From Ectobius pallidus (lineage: Eukaryota > Arthropoda > Insecta > Blattodea > Ectobiidae), in the NCBI GenBank assembly GCA_964059195.1, contig CAXKWD010000008.1, forward strand, positions 44,197,502-44,261,501: a stretch of 64,000 nucleotides of DNA, read 5' to 3'. Made by a program: the position numbers and the translations under genes. Below are positions 45,992-57,205 of the stretch, in pieces (the stretch's first letter is position 1; each line of letters opens with the position of its first letter). Under the pieces are notes generated by a model that saw nothing but the letters and a program-made list of their open reading frames with translations, made no database searches and was not told the DNA's origin.

Positions 45992-46445
45992 ATGGAGAAT
46001 ACAGTTATTTCACCGGATGCCTTACGTAAGGAGGAGTTGCTAGCTGAGTTTCATCATAGGGGTGTTACTGATGGTCTGAATATAGATTTGCCTGGGTTAG
46101 TCGCAAAAAGTAAAGAAATTAAATTGTTTATGAAGCCGCCTATTGCCAATTATAATAGTACTGGGGAATTAGATGAAAAAACTAGGATTGTTCGTGCTAT
46201 TGAAGAATTTTCTGAAATACTTGGTGATTTTGAATCGATGGGTGTTACTGATAAGCAATTTCGGAGAATAAACCACAGGTTATTACATTGGAGGAATCGG
46301 AATTATTTTCTCAGACAAATAACTGATAATTCGGACATATTGCACTCCCAACAAGAAAATCAAGTGTGTTTTTCGGATTTGATGCAACGCTTGATGAAGT
46401 TGCGTTTCGGTTGTTCTGGGGCCGTAGCTGGGGGAGGTACTCATT
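45992..46445 (+). pseudogene. Gypsy gag, 5' part (interrupted)
   Basis: The ATG at 45992 opens MENTVISPDALRKEELLAEF, an N-terminal matrix-like region typical of gag in a group of metazoan gypsy elements. It continues to CSGAVAGGGTHF, after which the frame is broken by a 1.9-kb insertion. The gag resumes after 48330. No start-proximal lesions are seen. Confidence 0.75.
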
Positions 46446-47627
46446 TTACTTTCTCGCTTATACGTAGTATAGAGAAAGTATTGTGATCGTGACAAAAAAT
46501 CGAAATCGAGTTAACACCGAGAAAGCATGTTTCACGATGCCTAGAAACCGAAAAACATGTTTTTGGTTTTACGTCTGTCCGTCTGTCTGTCTGTCTGTGG
46601 ACAAGCACAGCGGGTAAACGGTTCATTGTATTTACTTCATTTTTTGAATTAAGGAGTTTTTCGAAATTTTGTCGAGCCGCCCAGAAATTTAGTTTTACAA
46701 CAGAAATATTAAGGGGACTTTTCATGAAAACATTTTTAAAAATTTTGATTTTTGAAAAAATGGCTCTAACGATTTTAATAAAAATTTAAAATCAGAAACT
46801 CTTATCTATGACTAATAAAATGGCTATATCTGTATTTCTGCAAAAATGACTTAAGGGGTACTTTACTCGTATCCATTTTCAATTTTTCTAGATTATATCC
46901 ATTACAGTAGGCGATACACGAAAACCTACCACAGTAAAGTTGTAGAGAAAATTAAAATGAACATTTTTTGTTTAACACATTTCTTTATACGTTTAATAGA
47001 TATCAAGATAAAAACGAAATTATTACGGCTTAAATGCGAATTTCAGAACATACATGTCAATGAAAATATGAATGACATTTTGTTGCCCCTAGTAACAAGA
47101 AAACTATAGGCCTAATGTACACTTATTGTTGTGAAATGCAACCAGTTTAGCTCTGTCGCAATGAACACACCAAAACCAATTACAGCGAGGTGATATGGGC
47201 TAACAGGGAAGAGGTCCTGAGTTCAAATCAAACCTTGTGGCCGCCCAAATTGACTTGGGTTTTTCATAGTTTCCTCATTCGCAAAGGCAAACGCCGGGTT
47301 TGTAGGACTTCCTTACTTTCCATAACTCATCGCCGCTATGTCACTGGATATTATAATCGTTTAAGCTGAATATCACAAAAGAAGACATCACTAAACAATA
47401 GAATCAGATGACACGAATGAGTTGCTACTATAGACTAATGGTTCACGCAACCATACTAAACACGTGACATAACCTACATGCAGTTGCGTGCAATATAACC
47501 TAAGTAGTAGTAGTAGTAGTTGTCTCGAAATTCAAATATAAGTCGCCCCTTAAGCTCCGCCCATTCGATATTCGCATTTGCACGGACTGCGTGATGAATT
47601 TTGTTTCTGAGCGAAGCAGAATTACCA

Positions 47628-47699
47628 ACTGTCCTTGTTTATTGTCGCAAGTGCCTTGTACCCACTGTCCTTGTATATTGTCGCAAGTGCCTTGTATCC
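47628..47699 (+). repeat. 36-bp tandem duplication
   Basis: Two units of 'actgtccttgt.tattgtcg...cttgta.cc' differ at about two positions. Confidence 0.7.
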
Positions 47700-48040
47700 A
47701 TCTCTACATATAGCTAAATAATGCATAACACTAACCACATAGTTAAGTGCGCGAAGCGGAGGCGGCAGCCGTAGCGAAGCGCCCTTGCATTTTAGAATAA
47801 TGTATGATACACTGTTTGTAGGTTTCGAAAATGTGGCATATTATATCACCCGCGAGGTTTATCAGCCTGTCACATCTCGTCTAGTGGTATGACGTCAAAC
47901 CTCCAACGTCCAATCACGAGTTTCTTCATAATACGAGGGGAGAAGAATTCGTTAGATCCTGGTATAAAAGAAACTGCATCAGTGGGTGGGTTGGGTGGGA
48001 CCAATTCATCCCAAGGTGCGACTGAGATTTGAATTTTCCC

Positions 48041-48109
<69 letters not shown>
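48041..48109 (+). repeat. (TAG)n microsatellite
   Basis: About 22 uninterrupted or nearly uninterrupted TAG units. The serine- and threonine-repeat frames over it on either strand are artefacts. Confidence 0.9.
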
Positions 48110-48330
48110 CTAATAATATGCAGTTTTACTATCATTTATTATTATTATTAATATTTCCCGGTAAAAGCATTTAACATAAAGATCTACTCTGATGGTTTCC
48201 GATCTAGATACTTCTTAGTTTTATGAAAATGTAATAAATAAAATTTAACTGTCCCTATAATTTACTTTTTTCTGTGCTAGCCTTTAACACGTATGTGCGA
48301 GAACGTTTGTGCAATATATTTTTGCACCAT

Positions 48331-49349
48331 TTATTACTTCTGGAGCTGCGGTTTCTGGCCGACCGACGGACTCTGAGGCGGAGCACCCTGCTTTCCAAAA
48401 TCATATTGAAAATTTATTAGACTTGCCCGATAATATTTTGGAGACTGAACCTGCTGTTGGTATCTCATCATTTACTACAAAGGTCCCCGCCCCTAACCTG
48501 GATATGTCAGGGGGGAATCAAATGCTTCAGGACCGTAATTTTGTTCGGCAATCAGTTAATGAAATTTTCAGAATCAAAACTCTGGAGTTGTCAAATCGAT
48601 TTCAGGATTTGATTAATGATATGCCCATGGTTGAATTTTCTAATGCGGAAGAAGTTTTCAAATTTCTAAAATTTGTTATCAAATTACAAAAACTAGCCGG
48701 TTCGTTTTCTTTGGAAACCTGCCAATTGTTGCAAGTGTTACATTATCGGGCAAAAGGAGATCTTGCTAGTCTAATTGATGAAGCTTTGAATAATGGCCGT
48801 TCCATGTTGGAATTTCAAGAGTCAGTAATTAAATTTTTTCTTTCTGCTAAAGTACTGCACGAGTTAATTACAAAATATTATTTTCGTAGCCAGTTAGCTT
48901 CTGAAAGTTTCTTAACATTTATTGAAGATATTGAAAGAGTTTCATTGGCTCTTATGGTCCCTTATACTGAAAGTGAGGCCGTTGCTATGGTCGGCGCTGC
49001 CGCCAGGCTTTCTGAAGTTCGTGCCTTGTTTTTGGGTTATTCCCCACCGACCATATGGATACAGTTGAAACAACTAGCTTACAAATTGAATGACACACCT
49101 GTAAATAGAGATCAGGATATTCAAACCAATAGTAATAACACTGAACGTGCAGTTCATTCTAGGGTCGGCACGGTTTCGAGTAATTTTCAGGGGCCAGGTA
49201 ATGAGCGCACATATTTTTTTTGCAATGGGTGTAAACGGTCCGGCCATACTATAGACAGGTGTTGGAATTCTGGTCACCCTAATAGTAACAACGTCAGCCG
49301 TCGTGGCAATGGCCGTTTTTCTCGTTCTAATGCTGATAGCCGCTTATGA
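48331..49349 (+). pseudogene. Gypsy gag, 3' part with zinc knuckle
   Basis: Open from the insertion boundary to TGA at 49347. It contains the capsid-like core (VEFSNAEEVFKFLKFVIKLQ, LLQVLHYRAKGDLASL, YFRSQLASESFLTFIEDIER) and one CCHC knuckle CNGCKRSGHTIDRC near the end, followed by a basic tail (SRRGNGRFSRSNADSRL). The ATG at 48309 is within the insert and is not a native start. Pol follows in the same frame after the single TGA. Confidence 0.85.
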
Positions 49350-50420
49350 CCAGAAAACAAACCTAATTACTTGGCCAATTGCAATTATGGCCTCGAGGCC
49401 AAGGTATCTAATAACTTACCGTTGGTGCAAATATTTCTAAATAAGATTCCGTGCTTGGCATTATTGGACTCTGGCAGTGTGTTCTCATTGATATCGGCGG
49501 AATTTGCTTTGAAAAATAAAATCAAGTTTGAAACTTACCAGCTTTTCTGCCAGAGTGTCGACCAGACTCTTGTTTCGGTTATTGGCAAAACTCACCTTAC
49601 GATAAAATTACATAAATTTTCTTGGAATTTTCAGTTTTTAATAGTACAGAACCTGGCTGTGGAAGTTATTTTGGGGGCAGATTTTTTGACAAAATCTAGA
49701 ATATCATTGGACTTAGGACAAAAGGTTTTGCATTTTGGGTTTGACCCGAGAACCCAGGTGCCGTTTTACTTTGAATCCTGTAATAGTCGCTATGAAATGT
49801 TAGGGGCTACTAGTGACCCGTTGTATGTGGTTGAACCCTCAACGGAAATTAAGCTCGACCATCTTTCTGCTGGGACGAAGAGAGATATTATTGGTATAGT
49901 GGAACAGTACCCGGATGTTCTTACTAACCAATTGGGCCTTACTGACATTATAGAATATGATATTGTTCTGAATGACCCTACTCCAGTGATATTACAGCCT
50001 TATCGGTTAGCTCCTCCTCGTATGCGCGTTCTTAAGGAGAAAATTGAAGATATGCTTGAGCAAGGTATTATTAAGCCATCAAAATCACATTATTCAAGTC
50101 CTATTTTTCTGGTGCCCAAACCCGGTAACGACTATCGTCCGGTAGTTGATTATAGGGTTCTTAATAGTAGAATCGCCATTGAATCAGTACCCTTGCCTGA
50201 TGTCCATAATAATTTTCATTGGTTTAATAGAGCTAAATTTTTTACAAGTCTTGATTTAAACAGTGCTTATCATCAGAGTCCTTTGACTCAGCGTTCGATG
50301 CAATTAACAGCTTTCAATACAGATTGGAACTTATTCGAGTATACTCGTGTCCCTTTTGGAATTGCGGTTGGGGCTCAAGTTCTTACTAGGCTTCTTGATA
50401 GTATTTTTTTCAGACATTAA
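49350..50420 (+). pseudogene. Gypsy pol: protease and RT N-terminal half
   Basis: Open from directly after the gag TGA. Aspartic protease with ALLDSGSVFSLIS, then VEVILGADFL. RT fingers and palm with YRLAPPRMRVLKEKIEDML, GIIKPSKSHYSSPIFLVPKP, YRPVVDYRVLN and FFTSLDLNSAYHQ (first catalytic Asp). It is interrupted at a run of seven T (50404-50410), where one extra base shifts the frame just before the YLDD block. There is no ATG near the start, so pol must be made with gag. Confidence 0.9.
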
Positions 50421-51297
50421 GTTTAAATATGTATTTCATTACCTGGACGATGTAATTATCTATTCTGAAACTTATGAAGAACACTTATGTCATATCAAAG
50501 AAGTATTTGACAGGTTGCGCGCCGCTAAACTTACTGTGAAACCGGCAAAGGTTAATTTTTTGGCTGAGAAACTTTCATTCCTGGGTCATTTAATATCTTC
50601 TCAAGGCGTGACCATTGACCCTGATCGTACTCAAAAGATACGGGATTATCCAGCTCCTAAGAATGCTAAAGGAGTAGCTCGTTTCGTGGGTATGGTCAAC
50701 TATTTTGCGAAATTCATCCCTGCTTGTGCTGACCTGTGTGCGCCCTTGAATCTTCTCAGAAAGAAGGCTGTAAAGTTCAAATGGGGAAATGAACAGCAAC
50801 AAGCTTTTGAAAAGTTAAAGGAAAAAATTTCTAATCCTCCTGTCTTGGCTATGGCTGATTTTAGTCGGCCATTTGTCTTGCAGACTGACGCTTGTGGTCG
50901 TGCTTTAGCTGCTGTTCTCCTTCAAGAATTTCCTGAAGGACCCCGTCTTATTGCTTTTGCTTCGAGGACTCTCACTCAACAAGAGCGCAAGCTTTCCATG
51001 TATGAACTCGAAGCTCTGGCGGTGCTTTTCGGAATTGAAAAGTACCGCATGTATCTCGAACATGTCGAGTTCCTCCTCGAGACGGATAATCAAGCCTTGA
51101 GTTGGGTTCTTGGTAAGCCCAGGAAAACTGGTAAGATTGCTAGGTGGGCCCTCAGAATATCTGCCTTTCGCTTTAAGGTTTCTCATATTCGCAGCTCAGC
51201 TAATGTTGTGGCTGACTCTCTGTCTAGAATGTTTGGCAATGAAGAGCCTCCGCCCCTTCTGGGGATTTTGAAACTGAATTTGATCCAGCCTTATTAG
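50411..51297 (+). pseudogene. Gypsy pol: RT C-terminal half and RNase H
   Basis: Begins SDIKFKYVFHYLDDVIIYSE (catalytic YLDD). It continues with FLGHLISSQGVTIDPDRTQK, the connection (KFKWGNEQQQAFEKLKEKIS) and RNase H (VLQTDACGRALAAVLLQEF, YELEALAVLFGIEKYRMYLE, LLETDNQALSW, VVADSLSRM). It ends by a further one-base frameshift near 51260, after which the spacer to integrase reads in another frame. Confidence 0.9.
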
Positions 51298-52043
51298 GGG
51301 CCCTGTTGTCCGACTTACCTAGTTCTTTTATTACTATTAAGCAGGCCCAGCGTCAAGATCCTGTATTACTTGATATTATCCAGAATTTAGAGCGCCATCA
51401 GGCCGTTCCTCCTTATGCTTTGAAGGATGAAGTCCTCATGTGTAAAGCGCGCAGGGATGCTGGTATGAAAATTGTCACCCCTCAGGCTTTCATTCCGCTT
51501 ATTTTTCAATACTTCCACGTTTCTCCAATTGGGGGACATTTGGGTTTGTTTAAAACATTAAATAAGATCCGTCAAAGATTTATTTGGAAGGGGATGGATA
51601 AAGATATTCAGGCCAGTGTTAAATCTTGCCAAGTTTGTATGCAGAGTAAGCCCGCTCAGAAAACCCATTATGGGTTTCTGGCTTCCAATGTGGCTACTAA
51701 ACCTATGGAAAAACTTTTTGTGGATTATGTTGGTAAACTGCCTCGTTCCAAAAAAGGTAATAGTTATCTATTGGTTTGTGTGGACGCTTTTACTAAGTAC
51801 GTCTGGCTCTTCCCGGTTAGGGAAGCCACCACTAGAGCTACTATTTCTTGTTTGTCATCTATTTGTGGCAGTTTTGGCCCCCCTAAGGTTGTTGTTACTG
51901 ACAATGCCACTCAGTTTACTGCTCACGCCTTTCACAAATTCTGTTTTGACCGAGGTATTTCTCGTGTAAACACGACCCCTTATTATCCCAATCCTTCTCA
52001 GGCTGAAAGAGTAAACTGCTCTTATAGCATATCATTCCGCTGA
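51270..52043 (+). pseudogene. Gypsy pol: integrase core
   Basis: The zinc-binding HHCC domain is seen as HVSPIGGHLGLFKTLNKIRQ then CQVCMQSKP. The catalytic core has FVDYVGKLPRSKKGNSYLLV with CVDAFTKYVWLFPV, VVTDNATQFTAHAF (second Asp) and YYPNPSQAERVN (Glu). Directly after the Glu a deletion of several codons plus a frameshift terminates the frame. Confidence 0.9.
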
Positions 52044-52505
52044 CCACTCTGAGTGGGACTTGAACCTCGAATGGTTACAGTATGCCTTTAATACTGCTAT
52101 TCATGAGTCACATACGTCCACTCCGTTTAGTCTGCTTTTGGGGTTCCAGCCCAATTGTCCTCTCTCTAACCTTTGGTCTCTTAACGACCTTTTGCCAGAT
52201 GAAGTTGACCCTGCGGAATTAAGGAAAGATGGAAAAGGGCTTACGCTAATCTCAAGAAAAGTCATGGCGTAGTTGAACGCAAATATAACCGTTCCAGAGT
52301 CCCGTCTCCATTTAAAGTCGGGGATGTGGTTTTTTTGAAAAATCATCCACTTAGTAATGCAGCTAATAAATTTTCTGCTAAACTTGCTGTTCGATTTTTG
52401 GGTCCCTTCTGGATTCATAAATTTTCTAGCCCAGTTTCTGTGGTACTTAGAGATGGTAAAGGGAAATTCTCACGTACTCATGTGAGCCAACTCAAACCGA
52501 AGTAA
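52044..52505 (+). pseudogene. Gypsy pol: integrase C-terminal region
   Basis: In a shifted frame from about 52020: ALIAYHSADHSEWDLNLEWL, YAFNTAIHESHTSTPFSLLL. After another shift near 52220 come KAYANLKKSHGVVERKYNR, PFKVGDVVFLKNHPL and FLGPFWIHKF, ending THVSQLKPK and TAA at 52503. The GDVVFL and 'VSQLKP' motifs are the usual end of gypsy integrases. Confidence 0.85.
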
Positions 52506-55500
52506 GTCTTGTTCGAGTGATGGCATCATTGTTTTGTTTGTTTGTTTGTTTTTTTATTTCTGCATTTACTTTATATCTTTCCCCCCCAGGGGCTTCTGTT
52601 GTGGGGACAGAAGTTTGGGAGCTGGCATTCCCAGGATCCTGAGCCGAACGCTATTTGTGTATAGGTCTGCTTGGGATTATTGGTTTTGGACATTTTCAGA
52701 ACAGGGGTTTGCAAATATATATAATGTCCATTAATAATCTAAAAAAACCTTATAAAATGCTAAGTACTTTATTCTCACGTCATTAGCTAATCTATTAAGG
52801 TTTAAAATCAAATATGCCTCATTGATAAATTTGAAAATTTTGTTCACTTCGACCTATAAAAAAAAAAAGGAAATTACTGTAGGCCCCACGGTTGTTCTGG
52901 CTCGAACACGCGATTGTTTTGTTTTCCAAATTATTATTGTTTCCACATATTTAGCTTCACTTTACTTTTTATTAAATTGTATTTTCCCCCGTATTGTGGG
53001 CTCATATCGCGTTTTCGTGTCCGTTCGGCCATTCTTATTTTGTTTTGTTTTCTTTGTTCTTCGCTTTGTTTTGTTTTTCTTCTGTTTTGGTTCTTGTTCT
53101 TCTATCGTTGTGTTCCTTTTGTTTGTTTTTGTTTTTTCTCTCTTATATTTCTTACTCTTCATAGTTTCATCACTCTAGCATTATCTTACTTGAATTGCTA
53201 TATATATTCTCTCCGGGCCTTGATTAAAATGTTGGCTGATTTCTTGTGTTTTAGTAAAACAATTTGTTGTATTATGGGATGTTAAATTTGTGTCCATAAT
53301 AATTGTTTTATGAAATATTAATTATGGCCTTTGTTAATTGTTAATTGTGGCCTATCTTATCTTGCTAATTATGGCCTATGTTAAATTGTTCATTGAGGCC
53401 AATGTTGTCTTGTTAATTATGGCCTAAGTTAAATTGTTGTATTTCTGGCCGTTGGTTTGTCTCAAATATTTATATATATTTATTAATTAATTTATTGTAT
53501 TTATTCACCTAACTTATTTAAAGTCATTCTATTCAGCCTATATTAGAAAACTAATATAATTGCCCGGAAGAGACCTTTCTATGATATCGGAGTTGAGGAG
53601 AAAAGAAAATTGATATTATCAATGTATTAAAATTTTCTTAATTAACTTAAAATGATAGAGATCTGTCTGAAATAGATTATTAAATTAATTTATGGAAAAT
53701 AATTATGAATAGGCCTGGGTGCCATGTTAAAAGCAGAGATCCCAAATCAAATAACTTGATTTACTTAAAATATTGGAGATCTGTCTGACAATAATTAAAT
53801 AAAATATTATGAAACATTATAAACTATCCATCTTTAAAATTAAACATCCCAAATTAAATAGCTATATAGGTGATTCAAATTTAAATATATGTCATAAATT
53901 GCCCTATAAATTTTGTGTTTGAAGTTTAGTTGAAAGCATTTTTCATACTTTTATTAATTAAATATGTGTGTTTAATTGTATCAAGGTTATGAATTTTTAC
54001 TAATTTGGGTGATTTTCGCGGATATTATTTGGGTCGTCTCTTACCCATTTTTGGGAGGGCGTACTCATTTCGGTTCGCGGCTCTGAGTGCGTCTGCTAAT
54101 TTGAAATTTGGGGTCTAGTTTTTTGATATTTGTCTTTGTACCGTTCTCGACTGATCGGGTGAGTGCAGTAGCGGGACGGAGACATTTGTTTCCGTTCTTA
54201 GCCATGTAGCTAAGCTATTTTCTGTTTCCTTTTTCTGACGCCCCTATTTACTTAATTGATTATTAATTAATTAATTGTAAATAATTATTCCGTGGACTCA
54301 TCCATTATGATTATATTTACTTAATTGAAAAGATTTGGAATTATTCCATATTAAACATTGTTGTAATTTATTCCCCTCTACTTAAGGGATGTATATATGT
54401 ACTTTTCAGAAAATTTAATGCTTACATTAATATTGTCTTATGGTGATAAAGTTATCAATTATGAAGCATTGATATTTTCGTAAAAATTCTTACTTGAGAA
54501 TTTCTTCGTGATAACTTGTTCTTATGCTAACAACTAAACCTTATGCACATATAAAAAAGGTTATTTGAAATAACTGTTTATGAAGTACAAATTTAAATGT
54601 AAATAATTTGATTAAAATTAATATTTCTAGTTTTATAAGATTTGTTAAGGGAATATGAGTACTGCCGCTCGTTTTTGTTTTCAGTTTGAGATGTGTATTA
54701 TGCCTCTATGCTGCCTATAAATCAATATGATGCCTCGCCGCACAAAGAGTCTTGCATGCACGCCACGCCTGGGGCCGCACTATTCTTCGCTTCGGCTGCT
54801 GTTGTATTCCTTGTCGACGGGCGCCTTCTTCTTGACTGGCTAATATACCAGTCCGACATCAGTTTGCTGCAAGCTAATTCTACTGGTTCTACGCTCTTCA
54901 CTCCATTCGCCGTGGGCCTCGCAACATTGGTGGCCTATATGTTATTGTTTACATCGACATGCCATATATTGCTGGAGGAACCTATACAGTATATATATTA
55001 TGGTTCCTTGTTAAGCAGAACCTATCATTATCAGTATTTATGGGTAACTAATGGACAGTTACCGTTGCCCTATATCTGCCACTTTTTATAATGACAGTTT
55101 ACACAGTATATGCAAATGGACATGCATTTTGATATGCATTATTTATTGGAATCTTAAGATTTGAATTCGATATGGACATCTTCAACATCAACTGTTATCT
55201 AGTGGCAATTGTTTTGGTACGGGCCTGATCAACCTGTTCCACCTCTGTGTGCCTCATTTTGTCCATCGTTCAATCTATTGTTCCTTTCAAAATTTTCTTC
55301 CATCCCTCATTCATCCATCTTTCCGCTTGGCCGTAGGCTTCTGCTGCTAAAAGGGCATTTTTCTATGGATATTGACATTCACTTACATAACATTTTCTGT
55401 GGAGTGTTGGGCATTGAATAACTTAGCACCCTTATTTGAAGATATGGATACTTTGACTTATATGGGTGTATCTATGTGCAAGTGTGCGGGACCTCTCTTC

Positions 55501-55666
55501 AGGTGGCGTGTGCTTTAACTCAAACTGTGTTTTGTGCAGGCGATGGTTTCTATATTATACTATTTTCCACCCTACTTTAAGAACTTTAGATAAGACTTTA
55601 TTAAAATAATGGGGTGTGAAAAAAAATTGTCTTCCAGAATTTTTTTTTTAGGCAGCTTTAGGAGGT
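52506..55666 (+). other. 3' region of the 11.5-kb unit, no recognised gene
   Basis: Starts with C-runs and a purine-rich stretch 'TTGTGGGGACAGAAGTTTGGGAG' (about 52599-52621). A T-rich segment (52940-53160) and a 24-bp tandem array (53318-53459) follow. A 132-codon frame at 54693-55091 has a hydrophobic stretch but no family match and no start context, so I do not call it. Just before the right M copy lies TTAGGAGGT, which could act as a polypurine tract. No direct copy of the 5' leader was found here. Confidence 0.45.
53318..53459 (+). repeat. 24-bp tandem array
   Basis: Six units of 23-24 bases (starts 53318, 53341, 53365, 53389, 53413, 53437) of the type TTAATTATGGCCTATGTTAA followed by ATTG. 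The last unit is degenerate. Confidence 0.8.
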
Positions 55667-56083
55667 TGTGCCACTTGTTTGTGGCCCATATTGATAATTA
55701 AACAACAACAAAAAAAAACAAAAAAAAAATAACTATCAATCAGCTGAATGTAATATGTGAACGACCAATGGAAATATCTGGAAATTTTCTGAATAGTCAA
55801 ACAACTGACGGGAATAATAATATTCATACATGGAAATTTCTGAACAGTTAAAGTGAAGCAATGGAAATATCTAGGAAGTTTGTGAATAGTTAAACAACTG
55901 AAAGTAGAAATACATAACCAAAACACAGTGAAGCTATAGAATTGAAGCTATTACTGAAGATAATAAAAATAATATAACCTAAAAACAGTGAAGCTATGCA
56001 CGGTAATTAATTAGAATAAATATATTAAATAATAATAAGACAATATAAGGCCCACAAATAATGGGCCACAAACAAGTGGCACA
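55667..56083 (-). mobile_element. Element M, complete 417-bp copy (right, inverted)
   Basis: Both ends carry the same 20-plus-base inverted repeat (TGTGCCACTTGTTTGTGGCC). The body is the reverse complement of the left terminal copy at 44578-44962. No coding potential. The 4-base target and TG...CA ends fit either an LTR-like or a Ginger-type TIR element. Its own inner flank (AGGT) does not match AAGA, so it did not arrive by itself at its present site. Confidence 0.75.
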
Positions 56084-56087
56084 AAGA

Positions 56088-57205
56088 CATTACTTGAATC
56101 GCAAGTACCAGGAAAGCTGATAACTGATAATGGCAACAATGGAGGATAATAAATGCAGAGTAAAAGTGAACGCAGAACTGTCAGAAACTTTTGACATTAA
56201 TAAGGGTTTAAGACAGGGAGATCCCTTAGCCTGCTTGTTATTTAATGTCATTTAAGAAAAATGTAGTAAGAACAACTGGAATACAAACAACAAACACTAT
56301 TTTTATAGAACATCACAGATTCTCACATTCGCTTATGACGTAGTCATCATTAGTAGAAATATTACGAGTCTGAGAAATGAATTCGAGAAACTGAGTGAGA
56401 TTGCAGGACAAATGGGAATATTTTATTTTATTTATTTATTTAACCTGGCGGAGTTAAGGCCATAAGGCCTTCTCTACCACTCAGCCAGGGCAAAAACATG
56501 GATTAGTGGTCAGTCAAGAGAAAACCAAATATATGTTTAGAATTTCAATACCAAATGAGCTTAACATACAGGAATTTACATTTGAAAGGGTCAAATCATT
56601 TAAATACTTGGGGTCAGTGTTAACAGACAATAATAGCATAAATAGTGAAATAAGGGCCAGATTGATAGCAGCTAACAAGAGCTATTTCGGACTAGCACAC
56701 CTGTTAAAAGCAAAGAACATCCCTTGCAGGATAAAAATTAAAATCTATAAAACTAAAATAAGACCAGTGTTGATATATGGTGCAGAAACCTGGACCTTGA
56801 CAAAAGAGAAGAATATTCTCTGGGATCGTTTGAAAGGAAGATCCTGAGATGAATATATGGGGCGGTAAAAGAGGGAGGAGTATGGCGTACGAGGTACAAT
56901 CATGAACTATATCAGCTATTCAAAGAACCAGATATAGTCTCCATAATGAAAGCAGGAAGAATAAGATGGCTTGGTCATCTCATGAGAATGAGCGAACACG
57001 AAATAGCCAAGAGACTGCTGTTCAAGGAAACTGGAGCCACAAGGAAGAAAGGAAGACCCAAGTGCAGATGGCTTGATAGTGTAACAGACGACTTGTTGGA
57101 ATTGGGGCTGAGAAACTGGAGGAGAAAAGCACAGGAATGACAGATATGGAGAAGGATTGTAGAGGACGCCAAGGCCCATACATGGCTGTAGTGCGGTAGT
57201 GATGA
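56088..57205 (+). pseudogene. RTE-like LINE reverse transcriptase, right fragment
   Basis: Continues the RT cut at 44573: VPGKLIT, then INKGLRQGDPLACLLFNVI, the catalytic box degraded to FAYDVVII (one Asp lost), FKYLGSVLTDNNSINSEIRA, YKTKIRPVLIYGAETW, IRWLGHLMRMSEHEIAKRLL, GRPKCRWLDSV and NWRRKAQE. It ends in a short GATGATG run near 57200, the kind of tail RTE-type elements have. Several stops and frameshifts are present. A 70-base foreign piece interrupts it at 56424-56492. Confidence 0.85.
56424..56492 (+). repeat. Short inserted repeat fragment in LINE RT
   Basis: (TTTA)n followed by AACCTGGCGGAGTTAAGGCC and 'ctaccactcagccaggg' interrupts the RT block between GQMG and the lysine-rich QEKTKYM motif. 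It looks like the end of a SINE or LINE 3' tail found in other insects; identification is from memory. Confidence 0.5.

Larger units (their letters stand above)
46446..48330. mobile_element. 1.9-kb insertion within gag, class uncertain
   Basis: Sequence between the two gag parts. Short inverted sequences TTCTCGCTTATACGT (46451-46465) and ACGTATGTGCGAGAA (48289-48303) lie near its ends, suggesting a DNA element, but target duplications are not clear. It contains a (TCTG)n run (about 46571-46600), a 36-bp tandem pair (47628-47699), a SINE-like stretch near 47170-47370 (B-box-like GAGTTCAAATC) and a (TAG)n microsatellite. No ORF with a recognisable domain is present. Confidence 0.5.
44578..56083 (+). 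mobile_element. 11.5-kb unit with inverted ends and AAGA target duplication
   Basis: The left end TGTGCCACTTGTTTGTGGCC and the right end, reversed, are the same sequence, and the outer flanks are AAGA on both sides (44574-44577, 56084-56087). The two flanking parts of an RTE-like LINE line up across it, so the whole block entered as one insertion or was converted afterwards from one. The inside holds a gypsy-type retroelement in plus orientation. Inverted rather than direct terminal sequences are not what an ordinary LTR retrotransposon has. I could not find a direct LTR pair. Confidence 0.7.

Noticed and set aside
47170..47370. Functional tRNA gene
   Set aside because: A B-box-like GAGTTCAAATC is present, but no cloverleaf can be drawn; at most it is a decayed tRNA-derived SINE.
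47926..48174. Poly-threonine and poly-serine frames
   Set aside because: Translation of the (TAG)n microsatellite.
52822..53285. Phenylalanine-rich frames after pol
   Set aside because: They are produced by a T-rich low-complexity stretch; the opposite strand gives an equally artificial lysine-rich frame.
54693..55091. 132-codon frame as an env-like gene of the gypsy element
   Set aside because: It has hydrophobic stretches but no signal peptide, cleavage site, cysteine pattern or start context that would support an envelope protein.
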